Of a DNA stretch of 23,112 bases, positions 7,639-15,310 are shown in pieces (positions within the stretch are counted from its first letter, which is position 1; the number at the start of each line of letters is the position of its first letter). The translations under genes and the position numbers were made by a program. Origin of the DNA: Pseudomonadota bacterium (GTDB lineage: Bacteria; Pseudomonadota; Alphaproteobacteria; Rhizobiales; Xanthobacteraceae); assembly GCA_023392205.1 (NCBI GenBank), contig JAEVZN010000279.1:1-23112 (forward strand), written 5' to 3'. Under the pieces are notes generated by a model that worked only from the letters and a program-made list of their open reading frames with translations, did no database searches and was not told where the DNA came from.

Positions 7639-8559
7639 ATGCTCGCGCGCGCCACCCTGCACCAGATGCGGATCTTCGAGGCGGCCGCGCGCCTTCTGCA
7701 TTTCGGCCGCGCAGCGCAGGAGCTGCACCTCAGTCAGCCCGCCGTCTCGATCCAGTTGCAGCAATTCGAGTTGCATGTCGGCCTGCCCCTGTTCGAACAG
7801 ATCGGCCGCAAGATGCATCTGACACATGCCGGGACCGACCTGCTGGGCCATGTGCGCGCCGTGTTACAGCGCGTGCGCGAGGCCGACGACAGCGTGCAGC
7901 GGCTGAAGGGCTCCGGTGGCGGGGAATTGCATATCGCCGCCACGACCACTGCGGAATATTTCGTGCCGCGGCTCATTGCCGAATTCCGCAAATCCCATCC
8001 TGCGACCCGTATCCGCCTGACCGTCGACAATCGCGATCAGGTCGTCGCGGTGCTGGCCGGCAATCTGGTCGATGTCGCCATCATGGGCCGCGCCCCGGCC
8101 AGTCTCGATGTCGAGGCCGCGCCATTCGCGCAGCATCCGCTCGCGGTAATCGCGGCCCCCGGTCATGTCCTTGCGCGGCGCAGGAGCCTGCGTCTCCCGC
8201 AGCTTGCCGGCGAAACCTTCCTCATCCGCGAGCGCGGATCGGGCACGCGCAGCGCCATGGAGCGCGCCTTTGCCGCGGCCGATTTTCAGCCCGCCGAGAC
8301 CATCGAGTTCGGTTCGAACGAGGCCATCAAGCAGGCGGTGATGGCGGGTATCGGTGTCGGGTTCATATCGCTACACACCACCGGGCTTGAAATGACCACG
8401 GGTCGGCTCGCGGTCCTGAAAGCCGCCGGCATGCCGGTAATGCGCGACTGGTACGCCGTGCACCTCACGGGCAAGCGCCTGTCGGCGGTCGCAGCCGCCT
8501 TCAAGGCGCATCTGATCGCCGATGGCGCCAGATTGATCGAAAAGGTCCTGCGCGCGTAA
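7639..8559 (+). CDS. cbbR: LysR-family regulator, CbbR-like
   Basis: 306 aa. It has an N-terminal winged helix-turn-helix (about residues 20-40, HFGRAAQELHLSQPAVSIQLQQFE) followed by a two-lobed periplasmic-binding-like effector domain. CbbR activates Calvin-cycle operons in response to metabolites such as RuBP. Assignment rests on the LysR fold and on the divergent position next to cbbY; cbbFP lie farther along the same minus run. AAGGA lies 10 nt upstream of the ATG. Its stop is only 7 nt from the stop of the convergent hydrolase, leaving no room for an ordinary bidirectional terminator. Another LysR specificity cannot be excluded from sequence alone. Confidence 0.82.
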   Translation: MLARATLHQMRIFEAAARLLHFGRAAQELHLSQPAVSIQLQQFELHVGLPLFEQIGRKMHLTHAGTDLLGHVRAVLQRVREADDSVQRLKGSGGGELHIAATTTAEYFVPRLIAEFRKSHPATRIRLTVDNRDQVVAVLAGNLVDVAIMGRAPASLDVEAAPFAQHPLAVIAAPGHVLARRRSLRLPQLAGETFLIRERGSGTRSAMERAFAAADFQPAETIEFGSNEAIKQAVMAGIGVGFISLHTTGLEMTTGRLAVLKAAGMPVMRDWYAVHLTGKRLSAVAAAFKAHLIADGARLIEKVLRA

Positions 8560-8566
8560 ACAGCGT

Positions 8567-9457
8567 TTAGTGGGGCCGCGTTGTCAGGAAATCCTCGTAC
8601 AGGCGCATGAATTCGCCGGGCAATTCGAATTGCGGCAGGGCGCCGGTGGACATCGTGTGCGTCGTCCAGTTCGGCAGAGATTTGTACTTATCCAGATGTT
8701 TGTAATCGACGAAATCGCCGCGCACACCATGCGCAACAAAGACCGGCATCTTCAGATCGTCGTAGACACGTGTGATATCCTTGCTGAACAGATAGCCCGA
8801 AACGAAACGGTAAGGCGCATGGCGCGCGCCGGGCTGGTGCGTGGTGATATAGGCGTATTCGAACAGACCTTCGTCGATCTTGTCGCTACCGAAGGTCTTT
8901 TTCAGGAAATACCGGATGCTGATCCGCGACGAGAGCATCCGGAAGAAGCCCTTCGTCCATAATGGATTGCGGAACATCGCATAGAGAACGGCATTACCGC
9001 GGTCGGAGCCGGGCGGTCCGTCATAGGGCGCGCGGCTGTCCATTCCTGTCGGGCTGATCAGACCCACTGTCCTGTAATGCGTGGGCTCCTCGCTGGCCGC
9101 GCGCGCCAGAAATTCCGAACCCAGCGACAGCGCCAGCGCATCGATGGGCGCGTCGCCATGTTCCTTGCGGATCTCGGCTGTTATCGCGTGGACGGCATCG
9201 GTCATCATGCGCGGGTCATAGGGACGATCGGAACGGTCCGAAAATCCGAAACCCGGTAGATCGATCGCATAGACGATACGGCGTGTCACCGCGCGGTCGT
9301 AGACCGGTTTCATTTCATAGGCGGAGCCGGCGGCATTGATGCTGTGGATCAGAAGCAGCGGTGGCCCCTCCCCCTCGCCGCCGCGGTAATAACTGAGCTT
9401 GCCTGCAGGTGAGGATATTTCCACGCGCTGGCCGGCAACGGCCTCCGGCATATCCAT
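8567..9457 (-). CDS. Alpha/beta-hydrolase-fold protein of the bchID operon (not BchO)
   Basis: 296 aa. It starts 17 nt after bchD with a GAGGA ribosome site 7 nt before the ATG. An HSINAAGSAYE oxyanion region, DLPGFGFSDRSDR and a nucleophile elbow ALSLG with Ser111 are visible, as is an acidic site near HGVRGDFVD. Where this fold normally has the catalytic His before the last helix (G-H-x-P-x-x-E), this protein reads GALPQFELP, with no His. It may therefore use another residue or be non-catalytic. It occupies the position where bchO often sits, but the real BchO-like gene is at 809-1705. Function is unknown; the operon suggests a link to bacteriochlorophyll synthesis or photosynthetic membrane lipids. 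Confidence 0.8.
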   Translation of the reverse strand: MDMPEAVAGQRVEISSPAGKLSYYRGGEGEGPPLLLIHSINAAGSAYEMKPVYDRAVTRRIVYAIDLPGFGFSDRSDRPYDPRMMTDAVHAITAEIRKEHGDAPIDALALSLGSEFLARAASEEPTHYRTVGLISPTGMDSRAPYDGPPGSDRGNAVLYAMFRNPLWTKGFFRMLSSRISIRYFLKKTFGSDKIDEGLFEYAYITTHQPGARHAPYRFVSGYLFSKDITRVYDDLKMPVFVAHGVRGDFVDYKHLDKYKSLPNWTTHTMSTGALPQFELPGEFMRLYEDFLTTRPH

Positions 9458-9474
9458 TGAAAAATCCTCGACGA

Positions 9475-11214
9475 TCAGAGGGCCGCGCGCACGGCGTTCG
9501 ATAAGGTTAGCGCATCCGCGCGGGGAAGCGGCAGATATTGCGCGCCCATGCTGTCCGCAAGCCGCCGCGCCGCGGCATGTGGCGAGGGAGATGTGTCGAC
9601 CATCAGACAGGTGAGGCCAAGCGTGCGGATGGCGCGCGCGGCCAACCCGGCATCGGCTTCCGCATTCTCCCGGCCCTGTGTTCCATCGCGCGCGATATTG
9701 GCGCGGCCATCGGTCATCAGCACGACAACCGGCGTCTGCCCCTTGCGGCGCGCCTGATCCGCCAGGTCGCGGGCGGCGTCGAGCGCGGCGGCAAGCGGCG
9801 TGCCGCCACCGCCCGGCAATGCCGCAAGGCTGCGCTTGGCGCGCGGCAGCGACCGCGTCGGCGGCAGCAGCAGTTCCGCGCTCTGGCCGCGAAACGCGAT
9901 CAGCGCGACCTGATCGCGGCGCACATAACAATCCGCCAGCAGCAATTCGACGGCCCCCTTGGCTTCCGCCAGCCGGTGCACCGCAGACGAACCGGAGGCA
10001 TCCACGACAAAGACCGTCACCGTTTCGCTGTGATGGGTGTAATGCGTGATGCGAAAGTCCTCGCGGCGCACGGCGATGCGCCGGACATCGGTTTCGTCAC
10101 CGCCCTGCTGCCTTCTGCGCAACGCCTGCCACGGCGCCGCCGCACGCAAGGTATCGACCACATTCAGCCGCGCACCTGCCGTCAATTCGCCCTGCCGCGA
10201 GCCCAGCGGCCGGCCGCGTTTCGCGCGCATCTTGTTCCCTGCGGTTCCGGTGGCCGCGCGCCGCATGGCCGGCGCCTGACCTGTCCGTATCCGATCGAGC
10301 AAACCCTTCGGGATCGAGGCTTTCGCCGCAGCAAGCACGACATCGGTCAGATCCTGCTCGGTCTTTTGCTGCGCTTCGCCGTCATCGCCCTGCTCGGGCG
10401 GCGGCGGTGTGTCCTCGCTGTCGTCCTGTTGTTCCTCAACTGGGACGACAGTGGCGCGAAAACCATAGACCAGGCGCGCGGCGACGCTCGCATCGTCGGC
10501 CATCACACAGGAGCGGCCGCATAAGGCTGCGTGAATGCGCGCAACCTGCAACGCCATCGCGGGCGCGCGTCCCGATTGCACACCGAGCATCAACGCGCTT
10601 TCGCACAAAGCGCGCAGCATGTCGTCGCCTGCTGTCACGTTGTGAAGCGCATTGCGTGCGGCAGCGATCCGGTAGGGCGCGAACGGCGCATCGAGTGTCG
10701 CGCGATCCGGAAGCAGGACTTGCAAGGCGAGACGCTCCAGGAGAATCGAAGGCGGCCGCTCGTCGGGTTCGAGCCCTTCATCGAGCGCGATCACCGCAAT
10801 GCGGCCGGGATCGCGCTTTGCAAAGCCTTCGCGCTCCACCGCAACCTCGTGCGTATCGAGAACCGCGGCGAGCCGCGCCGCAAGCGACCCCGACATGCGT
10901 TCGGCCGTCGGGGCGACCACGATCCCGCCGTCGCAATCGGCGAGCAATCCGCGCTCGCTGACCGGGCGCCCGCTTGTCAGCGTCGCGCCGAGATCGAGCC
11001 CGCCCAGCAGGCGGCTATCGGGAATGGTCAGCGGCAATCTGCGCACCGGACGATCCGCGCAGGTGATCTTCAGTTGCGCCATCAACGCATCGCGTAGCGG
11101 CCCGCTCCGCGCCCGCAGATGCAAACCGCCAAGCGATGCCGGATCGACTGCAAGGATGCACAAGGCAAGCGCGGCCTCCCGACCCGGCTCGTCGTCGCGG
11201 CCGCGTTCCGTCAT
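9475..11214 (-). CDS. bchD: Magnesium-chelatase subunit D
   Basis: 579 aa. With BchI it forms the ATP-driven AAA+ motor of Mg-chelatase, which with BchH inserts Mg into protoporphyrin IX, the first committed step of bacteriochlorophyll synthesis. The layout is an N-terminal degenerate AAA+-like region, an acidic/proline-rich linker (EEQQDDSEDTPPPPEQGDDGE) and a C-terminal von Willebrand A domain with MIDAS DASGS and a MTDGRAN motif. The ATG at 11214 overlaps the bchI stop by four bases (ATGA). The frame is open to 11535, but that stretch overlaps bchI and is not family-like. The length matches the usual 550-600 aa. Confidence 0.95.
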   Translation of the reverse strand: MTERGRDDEPGREAALALCILAVDPASLGGLHLRARSGPLRDALMAQLKITCADRPVRRLPLTIPDSRLLGGLDLGATLTSGRPVSERGLLADCDGGIVVAPTAERMSGSLAARLAAVLDTHEVAVEREGFAKRDPGRIAVIALDEGLEPDERPPSILLERLALQVLLPDRATLDAPFAPYRIAAARNALHNVTAGDDMLRALCESALMLGVQSGRAPAMALQVARIHAALCGRSCVMADDASVAARLVYGFRATVVPVEEQQDDSEDTPPPPEQGDDGEAQQKTEQDLTDVVLAAAKASIPKGLLDRIRTGQAPAMRRAATGTAGNKMRAKRGRPLGSRQGELTAGARLNVVDTLRAAAPWQALRRRQQGGDETDVRRIAVRREDFRITHYTHHSETVTVFVVDASGSSAVHRLAEAKGAVELLLADCYVRRDQVALIAFRGQSAELLLPPTRSLPRAKRSLAALPGGGGTPLAAALDAARDLADQARRKGQTPVVVLMTDGRANIARDGTQGRENAEADAGLAARAIRTLGLTCLMVDTSPSPHAAARRLADSMGAQYLPLPRADALTLSNAVRAAL

Positions 11215-12236
11215 GGTCCGAGCAATTCGGAGACCGCGCGCTCGATCCGCACACCCGATCCCGCTTCGTCGAGCGGATCGCGCCGCAGGCGATGCCGCAA
11301 TGCAGACGCCGCCATGCTGCGCACATGCGCGTCGGAGACTTCCGCAGCCTTGTCGAGTGCGGCAAGCGCGCGCGCCGCCCGGATCAGCGTCAGTTCGCCG
11401 CGCAAGCCATCGGTGCCGAGACCCATGCAAAGCCTTGCGGCGCTTTCCCGCACCTTGTCCGGCACGATGACCTTCGGCAGCGCAAGCTTCGCCGAGGCCA
11501 GCATGCGCCGCACAGCATCGTCCTTGCGCTTCCACGCCTGCATGAAAGCGGCAGGGTCGCGCTCGAAATCGTCACGGCGGCGCACCACATCCATGCGCGT
11601 GGCGATGTCGGTCGGTGTGCGCACCTCCACCGACAGGCCGAAGCGATCGAGCAATTGCGGACGCAATTCGCCCTCTTCCGGATTGCCGGTACCGATCAAC
11701 ACGAAGCGCGCGGGGTGGCGGATACTCAGTCCTTCGCGTTCGACGACATTCTCACCGGACGCGGCGACGTCGAGCAGCAGATCGACGATATGATCCTCGA
11801 GCAGATTGACTTCGTCGATATAGAGAAAGCCGCGATGCGCCCGCGCCAGCAATCCCGGCTCGAAGGCCTTGATACCCTGGCTGAGCGCCAATTCCAGATC
11901 GGGCGCACCGACGACACGATCCTCGGTCACGCCAAGCGGCAGATCGACCACCGGCACATCGACCAGATGACTTTTCAGATTGCCTTTGCGGTTACGCTCC
12001 TGACATTCTGAGCAGCCGGACCCGTTCGCACCCGGATCGCAGCGATAACGGCATCCCTCGACCGCGCGCATTTTCGGAAGCAAGCCCGCGAGTGCGCGAA
12101 CCGCGGTTGATTTCCCGGTCCCGCGATCGCCGAACACGAGCACCCCGCCGATGGACGGATCGATGGCCGAAATGAGCAGCGCCCGCTTCATCTCGTCCTG
12201 ACCGACAATGGCGGAGAATGGGAAGGCCGCCTTCAT
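11211..12236 (-). CDS. bchI: Magnesium-chelatase ATPase subunit I
   Basis: 341 aa AAA+ ATPase. Walker A is GDRGTGKST (residues 36-44), Walker B is FLYIDEVNLL, the sensor-like region is VLIGTGNPEEGELRPQLLDRFG, and the cysteine-bearing insert (CRYRCDPG...CSECQ) is typical of BchI/ChlI. It powers Mg insertion with BchD and BchH. It is the first gene of bchI-bchD-hydrolase on the minus strand. A PpsR-type box lies about 130 nt upstream. Confidence 0.97.
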   Translation of the reverse strand: MKAAFPFSAIVGQDEMKRALLISAIDPSIGGVLVFGDRGTGKSTAVRALAGLLPKMRAVEGCRYRCDPGANGSGCSECQERNRKGNLKSHLVDVPVVDLPLGVTEDRVVGAPDLELALSQGIKAFEPGLLARAHRGFLYIDEVNLLEDHIVDLLLDVAASGENVVEREGLSIRHPARFVLIGTGNPEEGELRPQLLDRFGLSVEVRTPTDIATRMDVVRRRDDFERDPAAFMQAWKRKDDAVRRMLASAKLALPKVIVPDKVRESAARLCMGLGTDGLRGELTLIRAARALAALDKAAEVSDAHVRSMAASALRHRLRRDPLDEAGSGVRIERAVSELLGP

Positions 12237-12364
12237 CGGGCCACCCGCTCGCGGAACGCAGGCGCCACAACGTCAAAGTCCGGCCGTTCGGGCCGGATGA
12301 TCCGCCAGGGAGGTCTGCAAAAGGCCGACACCATGGCGGCAGTCTAATATGCTTACGGGACAAG

Positions 12365-12382
12365 TGTCATCACAAATTGACA
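12365..12382. promoter_or_regulatory. PpsR/CrtJ-type box TGT-N12-ACA upstream of bchI
   Basis: TGTCATCACAAATTGACA matches TGT-N12-ACA exactly and shares both half-sites (TGTCA and AATTGACA) with the box upstream of dxs. It sits 129 nt before the bchI start in a 213-nt gap that follows the small membrane-protein gene. No -10/-35 pair for bchI is convincing enough to place, so the repression geometry is not defined. Confidence 0.72.
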
Positions 12383-12413
12383 CTTTTTCATGTGTGGCCT
12401 ATCGCGGCACGCG

Positions 12414-12440
12414 AACCCGGCGGCGGTGGGCCGCCGGGCT
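12414..12440 (-). terminator. GC-rich stem-loop after the 108-aa gene
   Basis: A 10-bp stem (12414-12423 with 12431-12440; one G-T wobble) closes a 7-nt loop 10 nt beyond the stop of the 12450-12776 gene. There is no U-run, so it may be a Rho-assisted terminator or a 3' stabiliser. It separates that gene from the bchI promoter region. Confidence 0.45.
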
Positions 12441-12449
12441 CATAATCAG

Positions 12450-12776
12450 TTATTGGGCTGGGGCGCGCTGTTCGCCTTCCGATGCACCTTGGCCAGCCGT
12501 CGTTGTGGTGGGCGGCTCCGTCTGATCTGTCGGCGCGACGTAATCAGTCTGATCGGGCTGCTGCGCCTGGATCGAAAGGTCGCCGCCGCCCGCCGCCGTC
12601 TGAGTGGCGCTTTCGCGCGTGTTATAGCCGAAAGCCAGCAGCGCCATCGCCACCAATGCAATCGCCGCAATACCCAGAATCTGTACTAACGCGCCGCCGG
12701 TTCCGCCCGAACGCGTGACCCGGTCGGAGTCGGTTGCCAACGGACGCGTCGTCTTGCGGTCGGTCTCATATGTCAT
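12450..12776 (-). CDS. Small single-span membrane protein, function unknown
   Basis: 108 aa, not recognised. The N-terminal 27 residues are basic and polar (cytoplasmic by the positive-inside rule). They are followed by one hydrophobic helix (about residues 28-50, ALVQILGIAAIALVAMALLAF), then a Gln/Thr/Pro-rich tail likely outside the inner membrane. GAGGA stands 9 nt before the ATG. It is divergent from the 85-aa gene and upstream of bchI on the same strand, separated from it by a stem-loop and a PpsR-type box. Composition is low-complexity at the C-terminus, so homology will be hard to trace. Confidence 0.72.
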   Translation of the reverse strand: MTYETDRKTTRPLATDSDRVTRSGGTGGALVQILGIAAIALVAMALLAFGYNTRESATQTAAGGGDLSIQAQQPDQTDYVAPTDQTEPPTTTTAGQGASEGEQRAPAQ

Positions 12777-12902
12777 GTTTGTTTGTCCTCACGGTCAGAA
12801 GATGTGTTCCACCGACTTAAGGCGCGCACGCCTCGATCGTTCCGCAACAGGCGCAAACGCCGCGTTTTTCGCTGACAAATCAGTGCATTGGACACAAGTC
12901 TG

Positions 12903-12920
12903 CGTCAGATTTTTCTGACA
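12903..12920. promoter_or_regulatory. Near-match to the PpsR box in the divergent promoter region
   Basis: CGTCAGATTTTTCTGACA is a strong inverted repeat (GTCAGA/TCTGAC). It matches TGT-N12-ACA except for C in place of the first T. It sits about 70 nt upstream of the 85-aa gene's start, in the 214-nt gap between two divergent small genes. It could be a weak PpsR site or the operator of another regulator. Confidence 0.35.
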
Positions 12921-12990
12921 CGCGGTGATTGCATGTCTGCGGGAACCAGTCGTGTCCTGCTTGGTTGGCCTGCGAGCAAGGAGCAGCCAG

Positions 12991-13248
12991 ATGAGCACGG
13001 AAGAGACCAAACACATCCTCAGCCTGATGGTGAAGCATTGGAAAGAATCGCCTGAATTCGAGCAGCAGGACGAATGGGCCCGACATGCCGCATGGCTTCA
13101 CAACGCCATCGCGCAAGGGCGCCCCCGCCCAGAACTCGACGAATATATGAGCCGCGCCCAGCTCGAACTCGGGATCACCGAATCTGCCGCCTTCCGGGAT
13201 ATTGTGGACGAAGCGACCGCGACGACTGCCGCCACCCCGGCGCGATAA
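12991..13248 (+). CDS. Hypothetical 85-aa soluble protein
   Basis: 85 aa from the ATG at 12991, preceded at 7 nt by AAGGAG, the best ribosome site in the neighbourhood. An in-frame ATG at 12925 would add 22 unlikely residues and has no such site. The protein is charged, predicted mostly helical, with several Trp and Glu (KHWKESPEFEQQDEWARHAAWLH) and no membrane segment or Cys. I do not recognise a family. It lies between the photosynthesis genes and the catabolic island, 113 nt before the TetR gene, and could belong to either. Confidence 0.7.
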   Translation: MSTEETKHILSLMVKHWKESPEFEQQDEWARHAAWLHNAIAQGRPRPELDEYMSRAQLELGITESAAFRDIVDEATATTAATPAR

Positions 13249-13361
13249 ACACCGGTCTGCGCCCTAGCGGGCCCTCTCGCCAGTTGCACGTTATTGCGCT
13301 TGCGAATGCGACGCCGTATGCAGAGTCAGGCCCTCCACCGGGGCGCGGTGACGACAAGGCG

Positions 13362-14027
13362 ATGGCTCAGGTCAAAAAGACGAAGGTGCGCGACGCGATC
13401 ATCGCCAATGCCTACCGGTTGTTTCGCGACCAGACCTATCTGCGCACATCCATCGCCGATATCGGACGGGCGGCAGGGATCGCCCCGTCCAACATCTATG
13501 TGTATTTCAACTCGAAATTCGAGATTTTTTACGCTGCCTACGAGCCCTGGCTGAAAGTGCGGCTGGAGCGGCTTGAAGCCGAACTTCTCGCCATTCCCGA
13601 TCCCACGCAGCGGCTGTCGCGGATCCTTCAGGCGGTGTGGATTGAATTGCCGACCGAGGACAACGGTTTTGCCAACAATCTGATGCAGGCCGTGTCGACG
13701 ACCGACAAGGACGAACCCTTTCGCAGCGACCTGTTGTCCCGTTCGGAAAAAATCCTCGCCGGATTGCTCCAGCAGGCGCTGCCGTCCGGCCGCTTGACCG
13801 AGCCGGAATGCGAGCGTCTGGCGCATATCCTGTTGATGGCGTTCGACGGCTTCATCGTTCGCAGCCATGTCGGAGGAACGCGCGCCGATATGCCGGATAT
13901 CGTGGCGATCATGGGCAAGCTGGTCGGGGGAGAGCCGGGCAAGGCATCCAGGAGCAACGATACGGGCGAACGGCCGGACCCCGTCCCCCGCAAGCCGTCC
14001 AAGTCAAAATTGACGCATGTGGATTAA
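13362..14027 (+). CDS. TetR/AcrR-family transcriptional regulator
   Basis: 221 aa. The N-terminal DNA-binding domain has the TetR helix-turn-helix TSIADIGRAAGIAPSNIYVYFNSKFEIF (about residues 29-56). The C-terminal ligand domain is unassigned and ends in a basic tail (PRKPSKSKL). I start at the ATG at 13362, with an AAGG upstream and the usual KTKVRDAIIANAYRLF entry helix. The open frame continues upstream but overlaps the 85-aa gene. It lies 91 nt before the dioxygenase gene on the same strand, so it is the likely local repressor of the catabolic operon, responding to the substrate or an intermediate. That role is inferred from position. Confidence 0.88.
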   Translation: MAQVKKTKVRDAIIANAYRLFRDQTYLRTSIADIGRAAGIAPSNIYVYFNSKFEIFYAAYEPWLKVRLERLEAELLAIPDPTQRLSRILQAVWIELPTEDNGFANNLMQAVSTTDKDEPFRSDLLSRSEKILAGLLQQALPSGRLTEPECERLAHILLMAFDGFIVRSHVGGTRADMPDIVAIMGKLVGGEPGKASRSNDTGERPDPVPRKPSKSKLTHVD

Positions 14028-14043
14028 TGAACGGCATTCGCTA

Positions 14044-14072
14044 TTGACGCGGCCGCAACGGCGTTGGACTAT
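14044..14072 (+). promoter_or_regulatory. Putative promoter and operator of the NicX-like gene
   Basis: TTGACG (14044-14049) and GACTAT (14067-14072) are 17 nt apart; the -10 is weak. The spacer holds a compact palindrome CAACG-G-CGTTG (14056-14066), a possible site for the adjacent TetR protein. Low confidence, since the motif is short and is not seen again upstream of the tetR gene. Confidence 0.3.
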
Positions 14073-14118
14073 TTCCAGATAACATCCTGCCTGCCACTTC
14101 CGCCTGCTGGAGACGGAC

Positions 14119-15198
14119 ATGATCGCGTCAGCCATTCGATCCACCGAAATCAATCCCGGCAAACTCGGCTTCCTGTTCAAGAAGCAATTCGAGATGTCCA
14201 AGGTGAAAGCGGGCGAGACCATCGCCCTCATCAGCGATCTCGCGACGCGCACGGAATATATCGAGGCGGCCTTTGCCGCCGCCGACGAACTGGGCGCCGA
14301 TGTCTATGACATGCGGGTCAACTCGATCCCATCCTGGACCAAGGTCGGCGTCCCGACCATCGGCAAATGCAAGGGCACCCTTGAAGCCGTGAAGGCCGCC
14401 GACCTGATCGTGATCTTTCATGTGCCCCTGTTCACCAAGTGGTTGAAAGAGGTCATGGACGGCGGCACCCGCGTGCTGATGATCATCGATGCGCCGGACG
14501 ATCTCGAACAGCTCATGTCGCCCCCCGGCCTGAAAGAGGCCCTTAAATATGCCGAGCAGAAATATCAGAAGACGCGGGAAGTCCGCGTCACCTCCGAGGC
14601 CGGCACCGACTTCACCTATTCCTGCGGCGAATATCCGGTCATGACCCAATGGGGCTACGCCGACGAGCCCGGACATTTCGACCATTGGGGCGGCGGACAT
14701 ATCCACACCTTCCCGAATGAAGGTTCGGCACGCGGCAAGGTCGTGATCCAGCCCGGCGACATCATCATTCTCCCCTATTGCCGCTATGTGCAGGATCCCG
14801 TGCATCTCGACATCAAGGACGGGTTCATCACCAAGATCGAAGGCGGTCTCGACGCCAAGCTGATGCGCGACTGGCTGGACGACGGCAAGGCGGACGAGAA
14901 CGACCGCGACCCCTATGCGCTCTCGCATCTCGGCTGGGGCCTCAACCCGCAGGCGCGCTGGTATTCGCTCGCCATGAACGGCGACGATCCCGAACGGCAC
15001 CGCGCCGGCGCACGCGTGTTTGCCGGCAATTTCCTGTTCTCCACCGGCCCGAATTCGCAGGGCGGCGGCAAGCGCACGACGCGCGGCCATTACGACGTAC
15101 CGATGCGCGATTGCACGGTGATGCTCGATAACGAGGTCATCATCGACAAGGGGCGCGTCGTGGATTCCAAGATGCGGGTCGCGCGCATTAGCGTCTGA
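14119..15198 (+). CDS. NicX-like 2,5-dihydroxypyridine 5,6-dioxygenase
   Basis: 359 aa. It resembles NicX of Pseudomonas putida, a non-heme Fe(II) enzyme of nicotinate degradation that opens 2,5-dihydroxypyridine to N-formylmaleamate. Shared blocks as I recall them are AGTDF, YGYADEPG-x-x-DHW, FPNE/WPNE, ALSHLGWGL-x-P-x-A, GNFLFSTGPN and GGKR. The three residues that align with the NicX Fe ligands His265, His318 and Asp320 are here His270, His324 and Asp326. GGAG lies 6 nt upstream of the ATG. Automated annotation often labels this fold as aminopeptidase (M29), but the ligand pattern favours the dioxygenase. The true substrate could be a substituted hydroxypyridine. It is the first structural gene after the TetR gene and is followed by a stem-loop and a formamidase-like hydrolase. 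Confidence 0.82.
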   Translation: MIASAIRSTEINPGKLGFLFKKQFEMSKVKAGETIALISDLATRTEYIEAAFAAADELGADVYDMRVNSIPSWTKVGVPTIGKCKGTLEAVKAADLIVIFHVPLFTKWLKEVMDGGTRVLMIIDAPDDLEQLMSPPGLKEALKYAEQKYQKTREVRVTSEAGTDFTYSCGEYPVMTQWGYADEPGHFDHWGGGHIHTFPNEGSARGKVVIQPGDIIILPYCRYVQDPVHLDIKDGFITKIEGGLDAKLMRDWLDDGKADENDRDPYALSHLGWGLNPQARWYSLAMNGDDPERHRAGARVFAGNFLFSTGPNSQGGGKRTTRGHYDVPMRDCTVMLDNEVIIDKGRVVDSKMRVARISV

Positions 15199-15207
15199 TC
15201 CGGCACT

Positions 15208-15236
15208 GCATCGTCCGGCAACGCGCCGGATGATGC
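15208..15236 (+). terminator. Stem-loop between the NicX-like gene and the hydrolase gene
   Basis: A 12-bp stem (15208-15219 with 15225-15236; one G-T wobble) with a 5-nt loop begins 9 nt after the dioxygenase stop. There is no U-tract, so it may be a weak terminator, an attenuator or a 3'-end stabiliser. It argues against the ATG at 15230 as start of the next gene, because that codon is inside the stem. Confidence 0.5.
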
Positions 15237-15310
15237 CACCGCAAGAACAAAAGGACTTCTGCGCAAAGCGACAAGCGGCCAAAAGGCCGTCAGGGCCACG
15301 AGAGGGTTTC

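Noticed and set aside
14119..15198. Annotation as leucyl aminopeptidase (M29)
   Set aside because: Similarity to NicX and the aligned His/His/Asp ligand set argue for a dioxygenase, though the folds are related.
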